Below, one piece after another: positions 24,710-33,616 of a stretch of DNA of 49,942 nucleotides (the first letter of the stretch is position 1; each line of letters starts with the position of its first letter). Under the pieces are notes generated by a model. The model was not told where the DNA came from and made no database searches. It worked only from the letters and a program-made list of their open reading frames with translations. The stretch covers positions 1-49,942 of the forward strand of contig JAKAXD010000007.1 of assembly GCA_021816725.1 (NCBI GenBank). Reading direction: 5' to 3'. Both the position numbers and the translations under genes were made by a program. This stretch comes from Thermoplasmata archaeon. Lineage in GTDB: Archaea > Thermoplasmatota > Thermoplasmata > Thermoplasmatales > GCA-001856825.

Positions 24710-26194
24710 ATGAAGAACTACGGTTTATTCATAGACAATGAATGGGTGAAATCAGACAAGGAGGAGGAAGAGGACGTAATAAATCCTGCAAATGAACAGA
24801 AAATTGCAACTATCCAGAAGGGGACGGTTGAGGACACAAAGGCAGCAATAGATGCCGCACGAACTGCGTTCGATAGGGGGGAGTGGCCAAGGCTATCCCC
24901 AGCTACGAGGGCGGAATCAATACTGAAGTTGAGCAGATTCCTGGAAGATGATATCATAAAATTTGGGGAGACTGAGATGGCCAACACGGGGAAGCCCGTG
25001 AAGCAGGTTGTTGATTATGATGTTGCTTACACGATAGACAACCTGAGGTTTTTTGCAGGTGCAGCAAGGACTATAGATGGAGTGGCTGCGAAGGAGTATG
25101 TCACGGACGGCACAAGTATCCTGAGGAGGGAGCCCGTTGGCGTTGTGGCAGCAATCACACCCTGGAATTATCCGCTTATGATGGTTGCATGGAGGGCAAT
25201 ACCTGCAATAGCGGCAGGGAATACGGTTGTAATAAAGCCTGCAACCTACACGCCATTGACGACGCTTGAGTTAGCGAATCTTGTGAAGGAAGCAGGTATA
25301 CCAAAGGGGGTCTTCAACGTTGTAACAGGGCCGGGGAACACGGTGGGAGAAGAACTGGCAAAGAACGAAAAAGTAGACATGATAGCCTTCACTGGTTCGA
25401 ACGAAGTAGGAAAGCGCATCTCAAAGATAGCATCTGATTCGGTGAAGAGGCTTTCCCTTGAATTGGGAGGTAAGGCACCGTTCATTGTATTTGACGACGC
25501 TGATATTGACGCAGCAACGGAGGGTGCAGTAGTTGGGGGTTTCGTCAACAATGGGCAGGACTGCTCTGCAGCAACGAGGATTTACGTCCAAGAGGGAATA
25601 TATGAGAAATTCAAGAAAGAATACATTGAAAAGATCGGAAGGATTAGGACAGGAAATCCCACTGACCCTAAGACTGACCTTGGGCCGCTGATCTCTTCAG
25701 AGCATCAGAACAAGGTGAGGTCCTACATTGACATAGGAAGGAATGAAGGAGAAATACTATATGAAGGAAGCAACGAAGACTTCAGGTCAGGTTATTTCAC
25801 TAGGCCGGTACTCTTTGAAACAGAAAACAACAGGGCGAGAATAGTTCAAGAGGAAATATTTGGACCAGTTCCTGTTTTGCTTAGATTCAGGTCGTACGAA
25901 GAAGCTATTGAAAAAGCAAACGATGTAGTATACGGGCTAGGGTCATCTGTTTGGACAAGGGACATAAGGACAGCCATGATGGCAGCAAGAGACCTGAAAT
26001 TCGGAACGGTCTGGATAAATGATCACGTCCCTATCCCATCAGAGATGCCTTGGTCTCCAATGAAGAAATCCGGGTTTGGAGCATCAACTTCAAAGTATTC
26101 CCTTGAAGAATTCACAACTCTGAAGCATGTGTATGTTGACCTGACAGGTTCTGCAAGGAAAAGTTGGTACTATCAGGTTTATGGAGAAAAATGA
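24710..26194 (+). CDS. Aminoaldehyde/betaine-aldehyde-type dehydrogenase
   Basis: NAD(P)+-dependent aldehyde dehydrogenase of 494 aa, full family length. Motifs are the N-terminal FIDNEWVKS, ITPWNYPLMM, the general base in LELGGKAPFIV, and nucleophile C285 in NNGQDCSAATR. The C-terminal IPSEMPWSPMKKSGFG is closest to gamma-aminobutyraldehyde and betaine-aldehyde dehydrogenases. Next to a lysine-6-dehydrogenase-like gene, aminoadipate semialdehyde or a related aminoaldehyde is a plausible substrate; this is inference. It is convergent with an Lrp/AsnC gene 7 nt away. Confidence 0.88.
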   Translation: MKNYGLFIDNEWVKSDKEEEEDVINPANEQKIATIQKGTVEDTKAAIDAARTAFDRGEWPRLSPATRAESILKLSRFLEDDIIKFGETEMANTGKPVKQVVDYDVAYTIDNLRFFAGAARTIDGVAAKEYVTDGTSILRREPVGVVAAITPWNYPLMMVAWRAIPAIAAGNTVVIKPATYTPLTTLELANLVKEAGIPKGVFNVVTGPGNTVGEELAKNEKVDMIAFTGSNEVGKRISKIASDSVKRLSLELGGKAPFIVFDDADIDAATEGAVVGGFVNNGQDCSAATRIYVQEGIYEKFKKEYIEKIGRIRTGNPTDPKTDLGPLISSEHQNKVRSYIDIGRNEGEILYEGSNEDFRSGYFTRPVLFETENNRARIVQEEIFGPVPVLLRFRSYEEAIEKANDVVYGLGSSVWTRDIRTAMMAARDLKFGTVWINDHVPIPSEMPWSPMKKSGFGASTSKYSLEEFTTLKHVYVDLTGSARKSWYYQVYGEK

Positions 26195-26201
26195 TATTGA
26201 A

Positions 26202-26657
26202 TCATATCTCAACAGTACCGTAGTCCATCTCCTTGTAAGTCTGAAGAATCGTCCTGGTATCAGACCTCTCTATCTCATTTATTGAAGAGATCCTTTCAAG
26301 AATCTTGGAATACTCGTCTTTTCCCTTTGATACTGTCTGAACCATGAAATCGATATCGCCCAGGAGAAAATAGACTGAAACGATGCCAGGTATCTTCTTT
26401 AGCTTCTCGGCTATAACATCCTTGTAGTTTCCACCGTACTTTCCCCTGATCAGGGTGATAGTGACGAAAGAGAAGCCCATCTTAGAGTAGTCGATTGTCG
26501 CCGTAATTTTCTTTATGTAGCCGTTCATTTTCAGTGTTTCTATCCTCTTGCTAATCGCAGACGGGGAGTAAAGTCCGACCCTCTTCCCTATTTCCTTCAA
26601 AGACAGAGTAGCATCCTCACGAAGTATTTTCAAAATGCGCTTGTCGAACTCATCCAT
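26202..26657 (-). CDS. Lrp/AsnC-family transcriptional regulator
   Basis: Regulator of 151 aa, normal for the family. The helix-turn-helix runs from DEFDKRILKILREDATLSL through GKRVGLYSPSAISKRIETLK. The RAM effector domain contains IPGIVSVYFLLGDIDFMVQT and EIERSDTRTILQTYKEMD. It resembles the regulator at 11,471 and similarly ends beside an aldehyde dehydrogenase. The pair probably senses amino acids and controls the catabolic island; the effector and targets are unknown. Confidence 0.9.
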   Translation of the reverse strand: MDEFDKRILKILREDATLSLKEIGKRVGLYSPSAISKRIETLKMNGYIKKITATIDYSKMGFSFVTITLIRGKYGGNYKDVIAEKLKKIPGIVSVYFLLGDIDFMVQTVSKGKDEYSKILERISSINEIERSDTRTILQTYKEMDYGTVEI

Positions 26658-26721
26658 AGGTGTCAGGTATGAGGTACATCAATGATTTAACCATTTCTTA
26701 ACACATTCCACAGCATATATA

Positions 26722-27612
26722 TTACAGGGCTATGAGGAGTAAAAGCAACATTAGGATGCCAAACAGGTATGGTCCAGCAAATCTTTCCAGTCTTGAGCCT
26801 TCTTCCATGTACAATCTTAAAGATAGGAAAAATGCAAAAGGTGCCGTAAGCAGTTCTATAAGACTGTACCATGGGTATATCCTTGATAGGAAGAGAATGA
26901 TGACCGATGCATAAAAAAGTATGAAAAGGGCCAAGGTGAAAATCTCCGAATTCCTCTTACCAATGCGTACTGCCAGAGTAGTTAGTCCTGACTTCCTGTC
27001 AGACTCGATGTCCCTGTAGTTCCCAATAAACAAGATGACTACAATAATAACAGCGAATGGTGCAAAATATGGGATTGAAGACATATAAAAATGGCCAATT
27101 GCAGCAACAGATAGGAACTCACTTGCTGCAATTGTGGATATGAATACGCCGAGTTCTCCAAGTCCTAGGTATTTGTAACCTATTGGCCATCCCGTATAAC
27201 CGTATCCAAGGAACAATCCCAGTAGTGCTATGAAAATAAGTGCCCATCCATACAAGATGGAAATAATCAAGCTCAGAGCCAGATAGACAGCAGATAGTAT
27301 TACTGCCCACCTCAGAAGGTAACCTGTTGAAACTCCATAGTAAAATATAGGGTGATGCCTGTAAGTCGTGTTGGGGGAATCAGCCTTGTCTACCCCCTTC
27401 CGAAAGTCGAAATAATCATCAAACAGGTTGGTCGCCGCAACAAGGGGTGTGACTGTGATTGCGATGAATATCAGCGGAATATAATTGAATTCGCCTGTCT
27501 TGGATATTGAGTATACAAAACCTGGCAGGATGAAAACAAGGTAGAGGTAGATCGGCGGAACCTTCCCTCCCCTGGATGAAATGTCAACAATTCTCCTGAG
27601 CCGTTCCATCAC
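26722..27612 (-). CDS. UbiA-family prenyltransferase (MenA-like)
   Basis: Integral membrane prenyltransferase of 296 aa with about eight spans. The first Asp-rich motif is NLFDDYFDFRKGVDKADS, and the second is DIESDRKSGLTTLAVRIGKR. The second form, followed by TLAVRxG, is typical of 1,4-dihydroxy-2-naphthoate prenyltransferase (MenA), which makes menaquinone precursors. Geranylgeranylglyceryl phosphate synthase-type UbiA enzymes are an alternative. The start is GTG 27,612 or the adjacent ATG 27,609. No other quinone gene is visible nearby; a polyprenyl diphosphate synthase lies at 49,009. Confidence 0.8.
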   Translation of the reverse strand: MMERLRRIVDISSRGGKVPPIYLYLVFILPGFVYSISKTGEFNYIPLIFIAITVTPLVAATNLFDDYFDFRKGVDKADSPNTTYRHHPIFYYGVSTGYLLRWAVILSAVYLALSLIISILYGWALIFIALLGLFLGYGYTGWPIGYKYLGLGELGVFISTIAASEFLSVAAIGHFYMSSIPYFAPFAVIIVVILFIGNYRDIESDRKSGLTTLAVRIGKRNSEIFTLALFILFYASVIILFLSRIYPWYSLIELLTAPFAFFLSLRLYMEEGSRLERFAGPYLFGILMLLLLLIAL

Positions 27613-27753
27613 TCCAAGTCTACCCCATCTATCTGTAAATGCTGACGTTGTTAATAAAGAATCAAACTACATAGAATTGCCTGGGAAATTGCCACTTAAT
27701 CCACGCAACCACTGTGAAACAAATTCGTATATATTATGAATAAATCATGAAAT

Positions 27754-28050
27754 ATGCCTGAACTCGAGATGAATGTTTCAATGTTGAAATGCCCCATCTG
27801 CGATCTCAACCACAGCTACAAGGTCAAAGTAGAATATTCCGAGATGAAGGGGCCGTCATCTGTTGATGCGCCAATATACTACAATACATTCGTGACAGAG
27901 AAGAAGGTGGCAGACAAGGTCGTTCAGGTTAATGTATTTGAAATAGACGCATTCTGCCTGAAGAACGGCATACCATTCAGAATTATTGTCGACCCGGTCC
28001 TTCCTGCAGGAACATGGCCGACTAAGTTCACTGTTACATCTGCTACGTAA
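27754..28050 (+). CDS. Unknown small CxxC protein
   Basis: Protein of 98 aa that I do not recognise. It has one CPICDLNH motif near residue 13, suggesting half of a zinc knuckle, and one further Cys at about residue 68 (DAFCLKNG). The remainder is predicted beta-rich with no membrane span. An alternative start is the Met at residue 7. A TATA box (TATATATT at 27,728-27,735) about 22 nt upstream of the ATG supports a real, leaderless gene. It sits between the UbiA gene and an epimerase gene. Confidence 0.65.
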   Translation: MPELEMNVSMLKCPICDLNHSYKVKVEYSEMKGPSSVDAPIYYNTFVTEKKVADKVVQVNVFEIDAFCLKNGIPFRIIVDPVLPAGTWPTKFTVTSAT

Positions 28051-28105
28051 GATTTAATTCTCTGTTTGAAGTGTTATATTGCAAATAGGAGGAGCGTAGA
28101 AGCTA

Positions 28106-29011
28106 ATGGTTAAAACATTGATTGCAGGAGGGTCTGGTTTCATTGGAAGACATCTATCAAAGAAGGTAAAGGATAGCGGAAATGAAGTAACGTTGCTGAC
28201 AAGGAAACAGGATCCTTCCATCCCTTTCAACCAGGTAACTTGGAATCCTGCTATTGAGGGGAGCCTTTCCGGTAAGGAGATAGAAGGGTTTGACATGATT
28301 GTCAACCTATCTGGCGCTGGAATAGAGAAGAAATGGAATGACAGCTATAAGAGCGAAATAGTGGAATCCAGGGTAAGGAGCACATCCGTTCTTGTCAATG
28401 CAATCAACTCAGCCTCATCAAAACCGAAATATTTCGTGAGTGCGTCTGCGATAGGATACTACGGGAATGTTGAGGATCGCACGGTTGACGAAGATTCTAG
28501 CCCGGGAAATGACTTCCTTTCAAATCTTTGCAAGAGTTGGGAGGAAGAGGCGAAGAAGGTAGACAAAAGCGTTAAATTATTGATTCCTAGGTTTGGGGTC
28601 ATTTTGGGAAATGACGGTGGCGCATTACCACAACTTCTAAGGGGAGCAAGGTCCGGGGTTTCGTTCAACATGAAGGGTAGGGCAGGATGGAAATCATGGG
28701 TTCATGTTGAAGATGCAGTTTCATCGATTATATTTATGACGCAAGTTGGATATGAGGGGGCATATAATGTGGTATCCCCAAATCCTCTCAGGATGGATGG
28801 GCTGATGAACATTATAGCAAATGAGATGGGGAAGAAGATACGAATCAGGTTGGGGCCGTCCATCGCCAGGATTATGCTGGGAGAAGGTGCCGATTACTCA
28901 GTATTTGGGGGGCAGAAGGTCATGCCAAAAAGATTACTTTCAAATGGGTATTCATTCAAGTATCCCGATATCCAGAGCGCTCTGAATGACCTATTTGGGA
29001 CTAGGGAGTAA
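28106..29011 (+). CDS. TIGR01777-family NAD-dependent epimerase (YfcH/SDR39U1-like)
   Basis: Extended short-chain dehydrogenase-like protein, 301 aa. The NAD-binding motif is LIAGGSGFIGRHL at the N-terminus. FDMIVNLSGAGI, YFVSASAIGYYG and the C-terminal MPKRLLSNGYSFKYPDIQSAL are diagnostic of the TIGR01777 group, whose substrate is unknown. A GGAGG lies 11-15 nt upstream of the ATG and a TATA-like GTTATATTG about 29 nt upstream, so the mRNA may have a very short leader. It is convergent with the MBL hydrolase gene. Confidence 0.9.
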   Translation: MVKTLIAGGSGFIGRHLSKKVKDSGNEVTLLTRKQDPSIPFNQVTWNPAIEGSLSGKEIEGFDMIVNLSGAGIEKKWNDSYKSEIVESRVRSTSVLVNAINSASSKPKYFVSASAIGYYGNVEDRTVDEDSSPGNDFLSNLCKSWEEEAKKVDKSVKLLIPRFGVILGNDGGALPQLLRGARSGVSFNMKGRAGWKSWVHVEDAVSSIIFMTQVGYEGAYNVVSPNPLRMDGLMNIIANEMGKKIRIRLGPSIARIMLGEGADYSVFGGQKVMPKRLLSNGYSFKYPDIQSALNDLFGTRE

Positions 29012-29037
29012 CCTTGAACTGCGGGTCCGTTAAGCCG

Positions 29038-29652
29038 TTATGGTATGTCGAATGGACTGCCGTGCCCTGGGCACGCTTTTACGCCGTGAAACTCTAGTAT
29101 CTTCTTTATTGATAAATCCGCCTTTTCTGGGTCCAGGGTAAATGCTCTGTTGAATTCATACTTCCCATTCTTCTCAGATACTGCATCCCCAACCATTATG
29201 GCTGCGATGTCCCTGAAATAATATGATGTGCTCCCTGGAGTATGGCCGTTTGTATCAATCTTCTGCAGGCCGGGTAAATTTAGACCACTAAGTGGTTTGG
29301 CAGTTGTAACAGGTCTTGCCTTGGTCAGGCCAGCCATAGCAGACATCAGGCCTTTCTTAGACGGCATCTTCTCCCTTCCCATGGCGATCCCTACTTCGAC
29401 GTCAGGGACGAATATCTCCGGGTGATACTTGATTTCAAGATCGAATAGCCCCCCTATATGGTCCACGTGGCAATGGGTAATCAGCACTATGTCAGGTTTC
29501 TGTTTCTTGGTTTCGAAGTAGTCTATAATCTTCCTCGCTGACCCCTTCATCCCTGCATCTACCAGGATGACCTTGTTGTCTACATTGACTACGTAACAGT
29601 TTGCCACCGTACCATCTATCAAATCTACGCTATCTGAAAGCTTCACGTCCAT
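29038..29652 (-). CDS. Metallo-beta-lactamase-fold hydrolase
   Basis: MBL-fold protein of 204 aa. The metal-binding motif is THCHVDHIGG (H60, H62, D64, H65), followed by the later ligands in DTNGHTPGSTSYYF, MVGDAVSEKNGK and CPGHGSPF. Glyoxalase II, persulfide dioxygenases and many general hydrolases share this set, so the substrate is open. It is divergent from the transhydrogenase operon (29,763). Confidence 0.88.
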   Translation of the reverse strand: MDVKLSDSVDLIDGTVANCYVVNVDNKVILVDAGMKGSARKIIDYFETKKQKPDIVLITHCHVDHIGGLFDLEIKYHPEIFVPDVEVGIAMGREKMPSKKGLMSAMAGLTKARPVTTAKPLSGLNLPGLQKIDTNGHTPGSTSYYFRDIAAIMVGDAVSEKNGKYEFNRAFTLDPEKADLSIKKILEFHGVKACPGHGSPFDIP

Positions 29653-29762
29653 CTAACCCTACAAAAGATTAAACGCTTTCGAGGTTGCAGTAGTCCCTTT
29701 AAAATAAATTACCCCATAAAGGAACGATAGTTACTTATGAAGATCATTTATCAGCGATTAGG

Positions 29763-30908
29763 TTGGTGAAATTGCCTATAAGTATCGGTATATTAAATGA
29801 GACAACGGAGAATGAGAGGAGAGTGGCTATGGCCCCAGATGAAGCAAAGCGGCTCACATCAAGGCAGATGCAGGTGATGGTGCAGGCAGGGGCTGGATTG
29901 GGAGCTGGTTTCCAGGATCAGGACTACGTTACAGCTGGGTGCAAGGTAGAGTCCAATAGAGGGGACGTGATATCGGGAGCCAATCTGATAGTAATGCTGG
30001 GAAGGCCAGATACTGGGGACATTAATGGCATAAAGGAGAATTCAACTATCATTGGCCAAATTTTTCCTCTTAGGTATCCTTCCCTTGTAGAGGAAATGGC
30101 AAGGAAAAAGCTGAGGGTGTATTCACTGGAGCTTCTTCCAAGGACAACCCGTGCACAATCAATGGACGTTTTGTCATCCCAGTCAGCTGTGGCAGGCTAT
30201 CGTGCTGCTATAATTGGCGCATACAATCTGCCAAGACTCATGCCGATGCTTACCACTGCGGCCGGCACTATCAAACCTGCCAATGTACTGGTGATTGGTG
30301 CGGGGGTGGCGGGATTGATGGCGATTGCAACTGCCAAGAGGCTGGGGGCCGCGGTGACAGCATACGACGTAAGGAAGGCTGCAGGGGACGACGTTAGGAG
30401 TCTCGGGGCAAAGTTCCTCGAGCTCGGAGTGAATGCAGAAGGGGCTGGAGGGTATGCAAGGGAGTTGACGGAAGAAGAGAGGATGAAAGAAAAGGAAATG
30501 CTAGAGGCCGCTGTCATATCATCAGACCTTATTATAACCACTGCGGGAGTCCCAGGTAAGAAGGCTCCTGTCGTCGTAAGTGAAGATACGATATCAAAGA
30601 TGAGACCCGGGAGCATAATCGTCGATGCGATGGCAGAGTCCGGAGGAAATTGTGCTCTCACGCAACAGGGAAAGACTGTCGAACACAATGGGGTGAAGAT
30701 CATAGGTTCCGTAAACCCGCAGTCAGAAGCACCAATAAATGCGAGCCAGATGTATTCTAGAAACGTGTTTTCATTTCTATCCATCCTGATAGACAAGGAA
30801 GGTAACTTCATCGATCCGTCAAAGGACGAACTTCTGTCTGCATGCATGATATGTTCAGATGGTAACGTGACATTCCCGCAACCAAAGAAGGAAGGTGAGA
30901 GGAAGTGA
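29763..30908 (+). CDS. pntA: NAD(P) transhydrogenase subunit alpha, part 1 (NAD-binding domain I)
   Basis: Soluble NAD(H)-binding domain of the proton-translocating transhydrogenase, which exchanges hydride between NADH and NADP+. At 381 aa it corresponds to domain I only. The N-terminus (NERRVAMAPDEAKRL) is shared with alanine dehydrogenase, and the Rossmann motif is VLVIGAGVAGLMAIATAKRLGA. The start is TTG 29,763 or GTG 29,766. It overlaps the next gene by 4 nt. The split into alpha-1, alpha-2 and beta is common in bacteria such as Rhodospirillum. Confidence 0.93.
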   Translation: MVKLPISIGILNETTENERRVAMAPDEAKRLTSRQMQVMVQAGAGLGAGFQDQDYVTAGCKVESNRGDVISGANLIVMLGRPDTGDINGIKENSTIIGQIFPLRYPSLVEEMARKKLRVYSLELLPRTTRAQSMDVLSSQSAVAGYRAAIIGAYNLPRLMPMLTTAAGTIKPANVLVIGAGVAGLMAIATAKRLGAAVTAYDVRKAAGDDVRSLGAKFLELGVNAEGAGGYARELTEEERMKEKEMLEAAVISSDLIITTAGVPGKKAPVVVSEDTISKMRPGSIIVDAMAESGGNCALTQQGKTVEHNGVKIIGSVNPQSEAPINASQMYSRNVFSFLSILIDKEGNFIDPSKDELLSACMICSDGNVTFPQPKKEGERK

Positions 30909-31198
30909 TTATTACCGACTGGGCATGGCTTTACATAATAGTGCTTGCAGTATTTGTGGGGTATGAAGTGATTAGTCACGTACCTGTGATATTACATACC
31001 CCGTTAATGTCCGGTTCAAATTTCATACATGGCATCGTGTTAGTAGGTGCAATTCTAGCATTGGGTTACGCTACAAACGACGTTGAGAGAGCCATTGGTT
31101 TTGTTGGAGTGGTCATGGCTACTCTGAATGTTGTAGGCGGCTACGTGGTCACCGAAAGGATGCTTGCAATGTTCAAGAAGAAGGGGGGAGATAAATGA
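30905..31198 (+). CDS. pntA2: NAD(P) transhydrogenase subunit alpha, part 2 (membrane domain)
   Basis: Small membrane subunit of 97 aa with three hydrophobic segments (about 6-24, 33-55, 60-80). It supplies the alpha part of the membrane domain II. VFVGYEVISHVPVILHTPLMSGSN is the conserved sequence at the first helix. It overlaps both neighbours by 4 nt, giving tight coupling. Confidence 0.93.
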   Translation: MIITDWAWLYIIVLAVFVGYEVISHVPVILHTPLMSGSNFIHGIVLVGAILALGYATNDVERAIGFVGVVMATLNVVGGYVVTERMLAMFKKKGGDK

Positions 31199-32565
31199 TA
31201 GATATCTCTCAGCTCATTTACGTTTTGACAATAGTTGCCTTCGTTATAGGCCTCATCAGGATGGGCAATCCTGCCACGGCCAGGAGCGGCATACTGTGGG
31301 CTGGAATAGCCATGGCATTTTCCATAGGGATCACATTCTTTGTCCCGGGATTATCAAATCTCATTCTGATACTGCCAGCTGTTCTCATAGGAGCAATCAT
31401 TGGTTTTGTAGCAGCCAGAAGGGTTGCAATCGTGAACATGCCGCAGATGGTGGCTATTTACAATGGAATGGGTGCCGGTGCTGCATCCACAATCGCCGCA
31501 ATAGAACTGATAAAGCTGGGAAACTCGTCTTTTAACATCACCATTGCTCTAGCAGGTGCAATAATTGGTAATGTGTCAATCGCAGGAAGCGTGATTGCAT
31601 TCCTGAAACTCCAGGGGTGGATCAGGCAAAAGCCAGTAACATTCTTTTTACAGCAGGCGGTAAATCTTATAATTGTTGCAATAGGTGTCTTTTTCGGTAT
31701 CCTATTCCTGTTGCATGGTAACTTCCTGATTCCATATACATCTGCACTGATTCCATTCTTCGTCCTGACAATTGGATATGGTTTCTTGATGGCTTTGCCG
31801 ATCGGCGGGGCTGACATGCCTGTTCTCATTTCGCTTTACAATGCAATGACGGGAATTGCAGTCGGTCTCGAAGGGTTTGCTATATCAAATTACGCGATGG
31901 TCGTCGCTGGAATTTTGGTAGGTGCAGCCGGTACAATATTGACTCTAGCGATGGCTAACGCAATGAATAGATCCGTCGGTGCAATATTGGCAGGAGGGTT
32001 TGGTAAAACACAGAGTGAAGACAGGACAGTATCTGGGAACCTAAAGCCGATAAGCAGTGAGGACGTTGCCGTCATGCTGGCTTATTCGTCAACTGTTGCT
32101 ATAGTCCCCGGTTTTGGAATGGCTTCAGCACAAGCACAATTCAAGGTGAGGGACCTTTCGGATATGCTTATCTCAAGAGGCATAAAAGTATTCTTTGCAA
32201 TTCATCCAGTAGCTGGAAGGATGCCGGGTCACATGAACGTACTTCTAGCTGAGGCAGGTGTGCCATATGATCTCCTGCAAGACAGGGACGAAGCAAACAG
32301 GGCTTTCCAGGACGTGGATGTCTCGCTAGTCATCGGTGCAAACGACGTAGTTAATCCTGCGGCTCGTATTCAAGGTACCACCTTATATGGGATGCCTATT
32401 CTTGACGTAGATAAATCGAAGAATGTCATTGTCCTCAAGAGGGGTGCTGGAAAAGGATTTGCCGGAATAGAGAACGATCTTTTCTACATGGACAAGACTA
32501 AAATGCTGTACGGAGATGCGCAGGAGTCATTATCAAAGATAATACAGGAGCTTAAGAAGCTTTGA
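31195..32565 (+). CDS. pntB: NAD(P) transhydrogenase subunit beta
   Basis: Membrane and NADP(H)-binding subunit, 456 aa. The first ~270 residues hold about nine spans, including GADMPVLISLYNAMTGIA. Domain III has VPGFGMASAQAQ, HPVAGRMPGHMNVLLAEAG, VIGANDVVNPAA and LKRGAGKGFAGIEN, all classical NADP contacts. The operon makes a complete enzyme that uses the proton gradient to keep NADPH reduced. Confidence 0.95.
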   Translation: MIDISQLIYVLTIVAFVIGLIRMGNPATARSGILWAGIAMAFSIGITFFVPGLSNLILILPAVLIGAIIGFVAARRVAIVNMPQMVAIYNGMGAGAASTIAAIELIKLGNSSFNITIALAGAIIGNVSIAGSVIAFLKLQGWIRQKPVTFFLQQAVNLIIVAIGVFFGILFLLHGNFLIPYTSALIPFFVLTIGYGFLMALPIGGADMPVLISLYNAMTGIAVGLEGFAISNYAMVVAGILVGAAGTILTLAMANAMNRSVGAILAGGFGKTQSEDRTVSGNLKPISSEDVAVMLAYSSTVAIVPGFGMASAQAQFKVRDLSDMLISRGIKVFFAIHPVAGRMPGHMNVLLAEAGVPYDLLQDRDEANRAFQDVDVSLVIGANDVVNPAARIQGTTLYGMPILDVDKSKNVIVLKRGAGKGFAGIENDLFYMDKTKMLYGDAQESLSKIIQELKKL

Positions 32566-32613
32566 GAGGTTGCAGAATGATTATCCACTTCTACAGGAAA
32601 AAGCCGAGTACTT

Positions 32614-33495
32614 ATGGCACACCGTAGGGACGTTCAGGGTTACGGACCAAGCCCCCCAAAGTTCCTTTGGCCAGGAGGGAAAAGGCTGGCATTGTCCATA
32701 GTGTTCAACTATGAGGAGGGGAGTGAGCACTCTGTAACTACAGATGGCATGGTGGAAGGCATCGGAGAATTTGGGCCTGTAGATATAGACATAAGGGATG
32801 TTGGAATGGAATCCGTCTATGATTATGGGCAAAGGGTTGGTATCTGGAGAATTCTGAACCTGTTGAGGAGGTACAAGGTTAAGGCGACATTCTTTGCAAC
32901 CGCTAGGGCGCTTGAGCTGAACAAATCTGCAGCGAAAGCGATAGTCATGGATGGGCATGAAATATGTGACCATGGATATTCGTGGACAGAACTTTTCAGA
33001 ATGAGCGAGAAGGAAGAGAGGGAAGAAATCGCAATGTCCATAAGAGCCATAGAAAGGATCGTAGGAAGGAATCCCGTAGGATTCTATGCAAGAGAACCCA
33101 GCCCCAACACACTGAAAATCCTTAAGGGATTCAAGAATTTCATATACGATTCTGATTCGTATGCAGATGATATACCATATTTCGAAAGGGAGACAGGGAT
33201 GCTGATTGTCCCCTATGCACCTGACTCAAACGACTTTCATTTTCACAATCCAATCAACAGATTTTCCAACAGCGCTGATTTTCTTACTTATTTGAAGGAT
33301 TCATTTGATACTTTGTACAAGGAGTCAGCTCTTGATTCAAAGATGATGTCAGCAGCCTTTCACGTAAGGATAATAGGTAGACCAGGCAGATTTCCTGCCC
33401 TTGAAAGATTTCTCAAGTACGTAAAGAGCAAGCCTAATGTATGGATCGCAACGAGAGAAGAGATCGCTAGATTCTGGCTGGAAAAATTTACCTGA
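32614..33495 (+). CDS. PuuE-type allantoinase-like polysaccharide deacetylase family protein
   Basis: Member of the NodB-like deacetylase fold, 293 aa. Several segments match PuuE allantoinases: DVQGYGPSPPKFLWPGG, LSIVFNYEEGSEHS, VYDYGQRVGIWRIL, HEICDHGYSWTEL, YAREPSPNTLKIL, YDSDSYADDIPYF and LIVPYAPDSNDFHF. PuuE enzymes hydrolyse allantoin to allantoate in purine degradation. The later urate-pathway genes are not in the window, so another cyclic amide or deacetylation substrate is possible. It follows pntB by 48 nt on the same strand. A T-rich tract after it (about 33,499-33,533) likely terminates the transcript. Confidence 0.8.
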   Translation: MAHRRDVQGYGPSPPKFLWPGGKRLALSIVFNYEEGSEHSVTTDGMVEGIGEFGPVDIDIRDVGMESVYDYGQRVGIWRILNLLRRYKVKATFFATARALELNKSAAKAIVMDGHEICDHGYSWTELFRMSEKEEREEIAMSIRAIERIVGRNPVGFYAREPSPNTLKILKGFKNFIYDSDSYADDIPYFERETGMLIVPYAPDSNDFHFHNPINRFSNSADFLTYLKDSFDTLYKESALDSKMMSAAFHVRIIGRPGRFPALERFLKYVKSKPNVWIATREEIARFWLEKFT

Positions 33496-33616
33496 TTCTT
33501 TTACTTCTTCCTAACACATTTTTCTAACAATTAAAAAATGTTGATTCATGTATATAGAAAGAAAGAGGAATTCTTAGATACCAGAATGTTTAACTAACTG
33601 CGATAGATAATTTCTC

